The notes beneath the pieces were generated by a model. The model saw only the letters and a program-made list of their open reading frames with translations. It was not told where the DNA came from and did no database searches. From Asparagopsis taxiformis (Eukaryota > Rhodophyta > Florideophyceae > Bonnemaisoniales > Bonnemaisoniaceae): DNA of 64,000 nucleotides. A program made the translations under genes and the position numbers. The stretch covers positions 84,501 to 148,500 of the forward strand of contig JALQPE010002793.1 of NCBI GenBank assembly GCA_030407315.1. Reading direction: 5' to 3'. This document shows positions 45,776 to 56,100 of the stretch, in pieces; the first letter of the stretch is position 1, and each line of letters begins with the position of its first letter.

Positions 45776-46022
45776 ATGGGATGGTTTTGGGAACGAAGGA
45801 ATTGTGTGTGGGAAGTCCTTCGTCGAGGAATGACAGATGGCCGAATACAATTGGAGCGCGTGGAAGGTGAATCAATAACTGATATTTCACGTTTAAACGT
45901 GTAGGGAGATCGTTTCCCGCCAAATACCACCTTGAAAGAGGAATATCTCTTGATCGTGTAGTCGGAGAGAAAAGGTGTCTTTGTCATCCTGAACGGCTTC
46001 TCTACGCGTCCAAATCTTTGCA

Positions 46023-47081
46023 ATGGCCGGAAGCGACACTGAGCGCGCTGCGGAACCAAAGGATACCGTCGAAAGCGTTGCAGAGAGACTTGCAACGACG
46101 GTAGGCGGTGATAAAACACCCTCCAGAGGTTCTTCTGATGGAGGGGCTCCGTCTGCAGCGGGAAGGGAGACGGCAGATAGCCAGACACCCATTCAGGGAG
46201 CAGACGCTGCCATGATAGAGGCAGCAAAAACCCTTGGTGATATATCACCATCTAGGAAAAACACTCTACGCTTTCCATCTACTCCTGGGACGGTGAAATC
46301 GAAAAACAGGGAGAGGTCTAACGTCCGTGAAGGCGAGGGGAGTCCTGCTGGCATGGAAGCATCAGAAGAGTCTGTGATGGGGATTGACATCAACATTGTC
46401 GAATGCAGGACTGAACCTAAAATGATCAATCCGCTAGATGTTGCCAAACCGGAATCAACTTCTCGTCTTGTGCAGGAGGCCAGAGTGCGCGATCTGGTCA
46501 GCAAAATATCTACCGAGGGGTTTCTGGAAACTGGCACCCGAATGACCATCTGTGAAACAGTGGGGTCAGACGGACGGAAGAAACTGCAGTGCATTGATGG
46601 AGGTCATCGTATCAGCGCTTTGCAGTCGATTATGGAAAACAAACCGACAGTTGCTGATCGATGGAGACTGAGGAGCATTAGCGTTGACTTCATCCGACCA
46701 CCTGGAACCCGTGAAATGTTTCATCCTCTTGAAGTGATGCGAATATCGCAGAAGCTGAACAAAAAGACTCATGACGTGATAGAAGTTTCTATTGCTGACC
46801 ACGTCTGTACGGTCATGAAGTTCATGATGATGAAGGGCTTGATGAAGGCGAAGGTAAATGTGTGCACAAAAGTTGTAGTCGAGAACAAGGTCATTCCAGG
46901 TTGTCAGGAAGGAATCATGATGAAGTACGTTTCGATTGCGCAGGGCTTCGGAGACGTAAATAACCCGGCGTTCGAACATTGGTCAGCTATCCCAAGTCGA
47001 TTTGCAACTGAAACTAGTCCGCCAGACTCGAAGAATATGCAGGGATGCACTGTGGACGTCCTATTCGCTTCTGCGTTTTGA
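46023..47081 (+). CDS. ParB-like domain protein, N-terminal half of a probable ParB-dioxygenase fusion
   Basis: ATG 46023, 352 aa to a TGA at 47079-47081. Residues 1-120 are hydrophilic and low-complexity. From about 150 a ParB/Srx-like domain follows: EARVRDLVSKISTEGF, then CIDGGHRISALQSIM near residues 190-203 (the (D/G)GxHR motif of ParB N-terminal domains). Next comes a helical block, MRISQKLNKKTHDVIEVSIA. Both blocks are matched in the ParB-methyltransferase gene at 53138-56170 (VVDGMHRLTAIQELM; LGRHQNRKHDATLYVE), so the two share a module. The next ORF is in the same frame, only this one TGA apart. I infer a single ancestral gene of about 1175 codons. ParB N-terminal domains bind CTP and DNA in bacterial partition proteins; the role here is unknown. 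Confidence 0.65.
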   Translation: MAGSDTERAAEPKDTVESVAERLATTVGGDKTPSRGSSDGGAPSAAGRETADSQTPIQGADAAMIEAAKTLGDISPSRKNTLRFPSTPGTVKSKNRERSNVREGEGSPAGMEASEESVMGIDINIVECRTEPKMINPLDVAKPESTSRLVQEARVRDLVSKISTEGFLETGTRMTICETVGSDGRKKLQCIDGGHRISALQSIMENKPTVADRWRLRSISVDFIRPPGTREMFHPLEVMRISQKLNKKTHDVIEVSIADHVCTVMKFMMMKGLMKAKVNVCTKVVVENKVIPGCQEGIMMKYVSIAQGFGDVNNPAFEHWSAIPSRFATETSPPDSKNMQGCTVDVLFASAF

Positions 47082-47090
47082 AAAGCTTCG

Positions 47091-49550
47091 GTGGACACCA
47101 AACTTGTCATTCTAGAGCTCACTGCAATGTGGACGATGTGGAAACGTAGGAAAGGAGATGGTGGTATAAGTCTAAAGACATGCGCGCAAAAGTGGTGCTA
47201 CAGCATTTGTGAAATATATGACATACTTGAGAAAGCTGTACGGAAAGAAAACTCCTGGCATTCCTCACCTCATCCATGTTTCAGGAAGTTACATGAAGTA
47301 CCGGAGCCAGGTGGACGAACACGAAAAACCATACGATATCGCATTTTGACTGTCCTCAAAGATTTCTATCCTTCCGACGCACCAACTGGGAGAGGTATAC
47401 GTGCAGCATTGACGCGGTCTATGATGAAAGAAATCCGTTATGTGGTTTTCAACGGCCCAATTCTATTGGATGACTCTCTCGACCATTCCGTCGCGCCTGA
47501 AATAGGTGTGCAGGAAAGGCGGACTAGGCGAAAATCCTTGGAAGGGAATACTGCACCTCAACCACGACAACAATCCGCATCGTATGGTGATACTTCAAAT
47601 GCTGCCATTGATCGCTCGGACGTGGTACAGAGTCCAAATGTACTTACCCAACCGCAGACACAGGGCAGTCTGGAAATATCGGATCGTGTTAACGCTGAGG
47701 TCGGTGCTGCAACACAGGTTGGTGAAGAGGCGACAGGGAAAGCGGCAGATTCCGAAAGCGCAAAGCAGGTTACAACGGACCGCGCAGTGCCTACTGTGCC
47801 AACCGAGAACAATTCTTCGAAACCTGGAGATTGTGAAGTTGGGGATGTGTTGCAGAAGAACGTAGGAACTCAAGAGCTTGAAACAACTGGTGCAAATCGA
47901 GGAAGAAATGACCACGGTGATGAAAATGACCTGCAACACTCACCTAGCCCAGTGGCAGCCGGAAGTGCCACGCTCAGACCAGAGCAGGGTGGAAAGTCGC
48001 CGGCGAATATGTCAGTTGGTCATCCAAGAACTGGTCGAGATGGTGAAGGAGGTCCTGAATCTAGGAAGAGCGATGGGTCTGGAACGAAAGATGTCCTCGA
48101 AGAAAAATGTCCCGAACATTCTTCTGGAAGGACAACGGAGGACCCGATGAAAGGTGTACGAAATCAGGGTGATGGCACTGGAGACGCTATGTTATCTACA
48201 GCGGATGTCGGCCTACCTGTTTTACCTGAGCTGGAGGACACGGAAACACCTGTTACCAGTTCTACGCCTAGGAAGTTGATGAAAGCCAAGCACAGCAGTG
48301 GTTTCGTGCCCTTAAAGGCAAAGCCGAGGAATACGGAGACGCCGTCAATGATTCTACGATCCAAACGGAAATTGGTGGATGTCACCCCTCAAGAGGTTAT
48401 TGACCTAGTGGGAGATGATACCAGCAGGCCGCGGCAGAAGAAGAAGCAAAAGATGCGTGAAGACGCAAATTTACAATCCGGCAAAGACGCTGCAGTCCAC
48501 GCGGTTCAAGGAGGTCAGTATTCGGACAGGCAACAAAATGATGTCCCTGACAAAGATGTGGAGGAAGGTATAGAAGCGAAACTGCCTGTTATCATTCATC
48601 CCGACAGTCGAATGAAATACTATGTGAATGGGAAACTGGTCGATACGCTTCGAGCCGAGGTCGCTGAAGCAGCAGCGAGTGCCTATTCGGCACAAAATGT
48701 TTCCGCTGAGTTTCTCTCGAGGGCTTATTTCCGAGAGAAACGAAATGAAATAGACTTGGTTGGGTTTACAATTCTGGACGGAATATTCAAGTCTTCTACT
48801 ACTGCAGATGCGATCCACGAACTGCTCCTTCATTTTTCTGCGTTGTTTGAGGAACGTCTCGAGGATGCCAAGAAGAACTCTGAATCCGGTGACACCCGCA
48901 GAGATCCGGACTGGACACCGTGGTGCATGGCTATGATGGATGGGAAAAACTCTGATGAAGAAGGTGAGAAGGGCAGAGGAATCTTTATAACAAAGCGGAA
49001 GAGCTTATGTGATGACCTCGAGGATAACAATAATAATCTCTATCGGAAGAAGATGATTGTTGAGCTCGGTCTAGGTATTTGTGCGGAAGGTTTGGAATTG
49101 AGGACTAGTGGGAAGGACCCGATGGCCTTCCCCAGCACTGGAACTACTTTAGTGCTAACTGGAGAGCGGACTAAACCTCGTGCTGGACATACAGACTATG
49201 AAGTGGGAATCGATGAAGTTAACAGTCCCCCTTCTCCGCCATCCTACTTCATGATGTCAAGCGGCGCAGATGGATTCGGCCTCGTGCTTGCACCCTACAG
49301 TCATGTCTGTTTATCTCATCCCAACAGAGAGTTATACAGAGTTCCAATGAAGAGGTGTGAAGTACCACCATATTCTGTTCTTGTCTGCCGAGGGGATGTT
49401 TATCACCACGAGGAAGGATTTGAGAGCAATAAGGGTCTTCAATACAAGTTCCCGATCCGATCTCACATATTCCTCAAAACTGAGCAGCATCAAAGTGAAG
49501 AAGGAGAATATGTCGTTGGACATTGGGAGGGCAATTCGAAATTGAAGTGA
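47091..49550 (+). CDS. 2OG-Fe(II) dioxygenase-like protein, C-terminal half of the ParB fusion
   Basis: In frame with the ParB ORF, entered 9 bases after its TGA; the first possible start is a GTG, so it is probably not a separate gene. Residues 1-115 are helical. 130-480 are low-complexity and charged, ending in a basic nuclear-localisation-like RPRQKKKQKMRED. The C-terminal domain (about 490-819) includes GHTDYE (H700, D702), SYFMMSSGADGF, PPYSVLVCRGDVYHHEEG (distal His 772 or 773) and FPIRSHIFLKTE (R790). The HxD...H...R order and spacing fit the double-stranded beta-helix of 2-oxoglutarate/Fe(II) dioxygenases, the superfamily of TET/JBP and AlkB. A dead paralogue at 25560-29025 conserves the same residues. 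Substrate is unknown; a DNA base is a guess prompted by the ParB module. Confidence 0.65.
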   Translation: MDTKLVILELTAMWTMWKRRKGDGGISLKTCAQKWCYSICEIYDILEKAVRKENSWHSSPHPCFRKLHEVPEPGGRTRKTIRYRILTVLKDFYPSDAPTGRGIRAALTRSMMKEIRYVVFNGPILLDDSLDHSVAPEIGVQERRTRRKSLEGNTAPQPRQQSASYGDTSNAAIDRSDVVQSPNVLTQPQTQGSLEISDRVNAEVGAATQVGEEATGKAADSESAKQVTTDRAVPTVPTENNSSKPGDCEVGDVLQKNVGTQELETTGANRGRNDHGDENDLQHSPSPVAAGSATLRPEQGGKSPANMSVGHPRTGRDGEGGPESRKSDGSGTKDVLEEKCPEHSSGRTTEDPMKGVRNQGDGTGDAMLSTADVGLPVLPELEDTETPVTSSTPRKLMKAKHSSGFVPLKAKPRNTETPSMILRSKRKLVDVTPQEVIDLVGDDTSRPRQKKKQKMREDANLQSGKDAAVHAVQGGQYSDRQQNDVPDKDVEEGIEAKLPVIIHPDSRMKYYVNGKLVDTLRAEVAEAAASAYSAQNVSAEFLSRAYFREKRNEIDLVGFTILDGIFKSSTTADAIHELLLHFSALFEERLEDAKKNSESGDTRRDPDWTPWCMAMMDGKNSDEEGEKGRGIFITKRKSLCDDLEDNNNNLYRKKMIVELGLGICAEGLELRTSGKDPMAFPSTGTTLVLTGERTKPRAGHTDYEVGIDEVNSPPSPPSYFMMSSGADGFGLVLAPYSHVCLSHPNRELYRVPMKRCEVPPYSVLVCRGDVYHHEEGFESNKGLQYKFPIRSHIFLKTEQHQSEEGEYVVGHWEGNSKLK

Positions 49551-49801
49551 TGAAGGGCATCTGTCCAGCCGTGTTGAAGCCTTAGTTGGGTATGAATCCG
49601 TAGAGTAATAAACACAATTCCAATAGAACATGATAAAAGAGATACTGCATGGATTCTTTATATAGTCAGATCAACTTCACAAATGTAACAAACACCACAT
49701 GCAGAAAGCTATTCTCCACAGAAAGCTCTACCTACAGGAGCTGCAAATTCTAAACCTCTTCAGTAGATGCAAGAAACGATAGCAGATAGTAAAACCTGGT
49801 A

Positions 49802-50273
49802 TTATATTACATCGTTCACTATCCCCGGTAAAATTTTCAGTTCCTGAGAACAGGAGTCTGGCCGGGTATAAAGTTGGGTGGGTGTAGACCAAGTGCACCA
49901 ACCCCATTGCCTGGGGGTACTCCGGATAACCTCAGCCAATGGCGTTGGTGCACCTGGCTTTTGGGAGGCCAAAATAATACCGGGTATTATTTTGGGTCGG
50001 TATAGACCAAGTGCACCAACGCCATTGGCCGAGGTTGTCCAAACTACCACCGGCCAATGGCGTTGGTGCACCTGACTTTTGGGAGGCCAAAATAATACCG
50101 GGTATTATTTTGGGTCGGTATAGACCAAGTGCACCAACCCCATTGGCCGGTGGTAGCCGGATACCCTCGGCCAATGGCGTTGGTGCACCTGGCTTTTGGG
50201 AGGCCAAAATAATACCGGGTATTATTTTGGGTCGGTATAGACCAAGTGCACCAACCCCATTGGCCGGTGGTAG
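49802..50273 (+). repeat. 118-bp tandem array of palindromes, right flank of the ParB-dioxygenase gene
   Basis: GGGTCGG recurs at 49994, 50112 and 50229 (period 117-118), with a diverged copy before. Each unit holds GTGCACCAAC(G/C)CCATTGGCC and its near reverse complement. It also holds a 23-bp palindrome with arms AAAATAATACC around one G. The array stops abruptly at 50273, where the next element starts. Confidence 0.85.
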
Positions 50274-50318
50274 AACACTGATTTCGCTATGAACAGAACG
50301 TACTTTCCAAACCAGAAT
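50274..50318 (+). repeat. Left terminal inverted repeat of element F
   Basis: 45 bp, pairs with 63918-63962; the three differences are isolated substitutions. Confidence 0.85.
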
Positions 50319-50422
50319 CCAACTTTCTGAAGTTGATTGAACATGAGAGATGTTTTTTCATATTGATTGAATAGGATAACAAAGTTGATTGAACTACTCG
50401 TGTCGTCGAAGACGAGGCGTTT

Positions 50423-52936
50423 TTACTTCGGAATAGACGCCAGGCCTGACCTGATCTCTTTCTCTACCCCAGCTCTTATCATCTTGTTTGTTAGTGAAGG
50501 GAACTCTGCAATGACGGTGTCAACCGAAATATGTCCTTTCCAAGCCACTGTTGTTCTCCCCTTGCGAAGCATGGCAGGCCTATACTTACCTGACCATGCG
50601 TCTCTTCCATCGTAGACCTCGTACCACCGAACACACAGCTGACAAATAACCCCTTCGTTGTTTTTCTTACAACTCATAATTTGTCCTAGCCAGAACGGCA
50701 TCTCAGTAGTACAGTCTTCTCCATTTACAGCCACGAAGCGATTCACCGAGTAGGACAAGTCTGATAGTGGTATGCAATCTGCAGTCGACATGAGTTCCTC
50801 CTCCATCGGGACGACGTTCCGATTCCCTTTTCGATACATGCCATTCATCTCGAAACATTCGGTGAGGTTCCAATGAAAAGAATCTTCCCTTTCCTCATAA
50901 ACCTGTCGTAGAAGCTCATGTAGCTGATCCATTTTAGAATTGTTATTGACCCTGCTCTCTTCCGAACGAAAACGGAGCAGGATCTCATGTCGATCTGGAG
51001 GAGAACGTATGATATTACTCGGTGTTCGTTTCAGTTCAGGAGGCTTAACCAGGAAACCATTCAGCCCCGGAGTGAGAACTGGGAGAGGCTTCTAGTTGTC
51101 TTCACAAAATATCTTAACATCGCATGCAGTTCTGTAGAAGTCATAACTTTTTCCTGTATCTTGGGATCGGTGAAACCTGAAGTATCTGAATTTTGAGAAA
51201 GCATGCACTTTTCCAACCGAATTCTCACTCCGGCAGAGACCGGAGAAGTTTGCCACGTGCAACATACGAGAGACAGAGGGTTCCGGAGTATAGGACACTC
51301 TGAGTTGTTCAACTAAATCTTCCATAGTGACGGCGTTGTGGGAACGTAGCCTGCGAGAGGTACAGCTAAAGGCCTGGTCGATGTCTGCATGGGTGTGGCC
51401 GATGGGTAGGAAAGAAGCGTGTACTTCTTCAAACACACCCCAAGCAACGAGACATTCTAGATAGCAAAACAGAAACGTGTTCTTGTTCTCTCTTGTGCAA
51501 TTGTCTACCTGCAAGTACAGTGTTCCCTGAAGACTCGAACCCATAGCCTTTTTGGTAAGAGTCCTGTGAATTGCCTCGATGATATGATTTGCCCCAGTTT
51601 CGAATTCAGCAGTAAGTGTGTACAACGAAAGATGCTTTCGGACACCATGTTCGAGAACACCTATGAGTCTCACCTTCAAACTATGACCAACAGTCGCTTT
51701 TGTACATACCGTGAAATGGGGAAGACCGTATCCTGATTGATCAGCCCCGTCTACGATCAGAGACGTGAACCTGGAGGGATATAGTGACGCTTCTTCACAC
51801 TTCTTTTGATACTCCCTGCGTTCCCGTGCCACCATCTCGATATGACGCTGGCGACGTTCCAGAAGCGGAGCAGTGCGTTGAATATCTGTCCCGATGGCTT
51901 CCAGTTTATCACGTATGTACTCACATTCCGAACATTTCGTGAACCTCTGGACACGCCGAACCTTGATATTCGCGCAAAACGTGTTCCAGGTGTTGTAGAA
52001 GTAGCTCAAAGTTGGTGGGTTCCGGTTCGAGTATAATAACGTAAATTGGTCGCAGAACATCTCGTACACAGCCTTCTTCTCGAAAAGAGGCAGATGCTTC
52101 TCTCCACTGTCTGGCATCATATCAGCAGTCGAGGCAGACAAGCGTTCAAGGAAGCAGATCACTGCATCTCTATGTGGAGAGCCAGAAATTCGTTTCGGAG
52201 AAGCCATAAATGGAAGACTCCCATTCTGGCAAGCTTTCTTTACCGAGGTCTGGAGGTGTCGTGAAAACTTGAAGCTGTACTCTAGGAATTCGCAACACAC
52301 AGGCTTCCCAGAGAAGTAGAACCGGTTACTGTTTGGTTCCAGTAGAGCGTGCAGATACCTGCGGCGATCGTCCCTGTTGTACAACAAAACTCGTTCTGCT
52401 TCATTCCGAAGGAAAACATGGTCGGTTTTTCTGAAGCATCCCTTATTGCAGCATGGTATTCTTCTTATATCTGTTTTGGGCAGTGACAAACTGAACTTCA
52501 CCCGCCTCTCTAGCATGCTGCTCTTTCGACGAACTGAACTGGACCTCGTCACACTTTCATAATTCTTCCTGTGTTGTAGTCGTGAAAATGGTTTATACAT
52601 CGAAGCCGTGGATCGGAAAGAGTCGGAAGAAGTACCCACTATTCCATGCATCACTTCATCGTGGCTACGCGGCACAGATATGGTTTCAACAGAAGGAGCG
52701 TGTTCTGATTCGGAGTCCCTAGAAAGAGATTTCATGTATGATTCGGCTTTCTCCAGTGCGTCATTCCTAGCTTCGGCGAGATGAAAACGCGGAGCCATCT
52801 GCTGTGGGAGCAGAACGAATGATCTCTGAACGGTAGTTAGATTTGCAGGTAGCGTGGAAAAGAGATGGCTGCAAGACGAGTATATCGGTTGATCAAGATG
52901 CATGGTGAGTAGGAATGACACCGGTGAGACGTTCAT
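50423..52936 (-). CDS. Putative RNase-H-fold transposase of the DUF7869-like type, one in-frame TAG
   Basis: One frame of 838 codons from ATG 52936 to 50423, broken only by a TAG at 51092-51094 (codon 615). N-terminus: Cys-rich CCNKGCFRK and a block ending PVCCEFLEYSFKFSRHLQ, shared with the gene at 57487. Then KCSECEYIRDKLEAIG, a Glu/Arg-rich coiled coil, and a core with IVDGADQSGYGLPHF (near 391), LYLQVDNCTRENKNTFLF (near 476) and FLPIGHTHADIDQAFS (near 515). Proteins with this D..DN..ENKN..GHTH.DIDQ order occur in eukaryotic mobile elements (family I know as DUF7869). The spaced acidic residues suggest an RNase-H-like nuclease or transposase. After the TAG comes a C-terminal domain (NRFVAVNGEDCTTEMPFWLG, VRWYE, YRP) also shared with 57487. 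It is the best candidate for the mobilising enzyme of element F. The TAG may disable this copy or mark it as recently dead. Confidence 0.6.
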
Positions 52937-53137
52937 CTAATATGGATGCAGAGTGGCCTCCTCGACGGCGATAGTTGGCCCAGGATACAGCGCCAAATAC
53001 CTATGTCAAATCAATCTCTGTTGTGAATGGAGTACGGCTGATTGGTTGATTTGTGCTCTTCATGCGCCCATGATTACGGGGAAAAATGACAACAATCTTT
53101 CCTCTCTGAAGGCCGAGCGAAACTATACGTAATAAGA

Positions 53138-56100
53138 CTAAGACAACGGCCTCATCTTGTTCAAGTCCCATGCGAATATCCCGTTCAGCCCTTTCAAAGT
53201 TCCAGGAGGAGGTTCAATACCACCGTATTTGTACGGGTAAGGACAATCCAAACAACATTCGTTCGGTTCGAACATATAACAAGATACAAGTTTCTGATCC
53301 TCACCTTGAAAGTTCGCTAGAGGTACATTGTGTATTGTAGTTTGGAACCTCTCATCACTAGTTCCTGCACAAAGGAGAGACGCTTTTCCGACGACCTGAT
53401 CCAAAATGTATAGTTCAACAGAATCTCCTCCTTTCAGTACTCTCTCTATTCCTTCGATAGTGGATTTACCGGCATTTGTATTATCATCTTTTCCCTTTTT
53501 CTGTAGCGAACAGATTTTCGGTTGGCTTAGCAGAACGCCATCCTCTGCATGATTCCCTGTTCTCCTCTTCTTCGATCCGATACGTGATCTCAGATCATTA
53601 TGATACAAAGCATCGGCAATAGAACGAAGTCTTTCATGAGCGAGACGGAAAATCTTGGTACTAGCTTCCACAACCACACATGAACGGGCTGTCTTCATCG
53701 CTGCGATCGCAGTAGTAAGTGTTCCTCCGTAAACATCAATAACTGAACCCCTCTCAGGACAAAACGTGTTGATTATCTCGGATAACATTCCAATATGTTT
53801 CTCTTCTGTTAGAACAGGAGATTTTGTTCCTGGAGTGAGAAGTTTGTCTTTCGAAACGGGAATTCTGGACATTGCAGCGAATTTCCGTTTCGTTTCTGTT
53901 GGGACGAGGTGATATTGGCTTCGAAGGTCTGGCTTGAAACCGTCCTTACGATGTCCGGGAGCCCTGGCAACAACTGCAAACTCGCACGCGTTTTGTGGGA
54001 ACATATCTCCGCGATGTGCTTGTACAGTGTTCGTGTCTTTCATGAATACGAAAGGGTATTCCGGACCGTCGAAACCGACGTTTCTCAGCTCATGCAGGAA
54101 TGCTGGAAAGTTTCGGAATGATACAAAACAGAAAAACCAGCCACCTGGCTTCAAGGTTCTCCTTGCAAACTGGCATAATGCATTGATTTCCTTATCACTT
54201 ATGAAATTGTTATATGCGGTATTACGAAGGGATTTAGAATTCGGAGTTCCATACGGAGGGTCGGTAAGAACTAAATCCTGAAGAGGGTACTCATCTGTCC
54301 ATATTTCCTTGTCGAAGTCCTGCCATTTCATCTGATAGCATGTAATTCCCATTTCAAGAACGTAGTCTTTTCTTTCTGGCTCATTCGTACCAGATGAACC
54401 GCGTTTAGAATGAAGGTTGAGGCGGTCTGAGTTGATACTAGGTGAAGCAGAGACATCGTTCTCTGTTATCATTCGGTCGACTGGAATAGAAGTTTTCGGT
54501 CCGGTGATAACCTTTTCAGAAGCGTCAACTTCATCTTGTACAGATTCTTGCGTTATCTGGCTCATCTTCGGTACCGAGACTATATCCTCATCACATATTT
54601 CGGAGCCTAGTTGAGGAACACTATCTTCCTTCGAGACATCTTTTTGTTTCTCTTCTTTCGCGTCCCTTGTATCTGCATTTTCGTTATCGGCTGCCGTCTT
54701 GCCAATTTCCTGACAGAAAGAATCGGGATCTGGGTCTTTTCGATGGCTTTCCCGATACTTCTTTTCCTTCATGGGAGCAATTTGAGGGCAAACTTTCCGG
54801 TACTGCTTCAAAAGAGCACCCAGAATATTATAATCGTTTCCCATGTTCTCCATAACATCAGTATCGAACTTTGATGAGCGAAGTAGATTCTGCTTGATTG
54901 ATTCCATGCCCTTTGGCCATACCTGTCCTTCATGAAGAACCTCGAACTTACGCGCTTCTTTCATCGCTGCGCATGTGTATTCGTATTGCTGGAGGGTATC
55001 TTTGTATGATACTGGTTTGAATTTATTCAATCTGGAGATTCCCCGAAGCCTGTAAAGAGTATGAACTTGAACTTCTTCAGCATCAGTACCCGAAGCATTC
55101 ATGAACTTGGTTGCAGATTTCAAAGATGTTAAATTCACAAATTTGCGATACACGCGACAGTCAACGCTTGTCATTGGGGTATTAGTACCCTTTCTCCGAG
55201 TTTTCAATGCCATACTGTTGCTAGAAGGAGGTTCTGCCAAGTCTGGATGCTCCGAATTCATAATTGTTCCAATCTCTTCGATCACTCGCACAGGAAGGCG
55301 CAATGCCGTCGCAGCAGTCTGTCTCACGGTGTTATCCTTGAGGTGGGAGCAACCATCATATGCGGCAGCAACTTGTTTGGCTGTAGGTGGCTTTGAGGTC
55401 ATGCTCTGCATCCGGTGGGCTTCTTCTTTCATTCCGCTCAGGATATCATAGAACGTGGTTTCGACATATAATGTTGCATCATGCTTACGGTTCTGATGTC
55501 TGCCTAGTTGTTTCAGAACTTGGATAGAATGACCTCCTTTCAGTATCGTGACAGGCCACATAAAAGAGTCCCACCTCTCCGGGTTCTCATCCATTAACTC
55601 CTGGATTGCAGTCAGTCTGTGCATACCGTCAACAACTCCGTACCAAACGGAACGGCATTCGGACTTCTCTTTCGCCTCACTGTCAGAAAGAAAATCACCC
55701 TGAGGACCGCGTATCGTTTTGAAAAAGTCAATAATGTGGCGCTGGAACGACCCGGTCAACTCGACTACGATCGCATTGTCGGAGCCCGAAATGAATCCAT
55801 CAATTCCGTTTGTTTCATCTTGTTCTCGACATTGTGCTGACTTTATGTTTCCAGAAAATATCGACTTCAATCGCAACACACCAGAGCGCACTACTTGTCG
55901 AACAGCAGTGAGTGGGATGCATGCCCGCGGATCAACACGTGTGTTCGTAGACCCTTCCATGACGTCTGCAAATAAGGCGGTATTAGTGTGCTTCATGGTG
56001 GAAGTACCCGGTTCCTCTTCTGGAGGACCTGATTTGGAACTGAGTCTGGACCCACTCCTCTTGAAGAATCTCGTCATGTCATCCAGTTCTGAAATAATGA

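Noticed and set aside
49802..50273. CRISPR-like array
   Set aside because: Units are contiguous 118-bp palindromic repeats with no unique spacers, in a eukaryotic transposon context.
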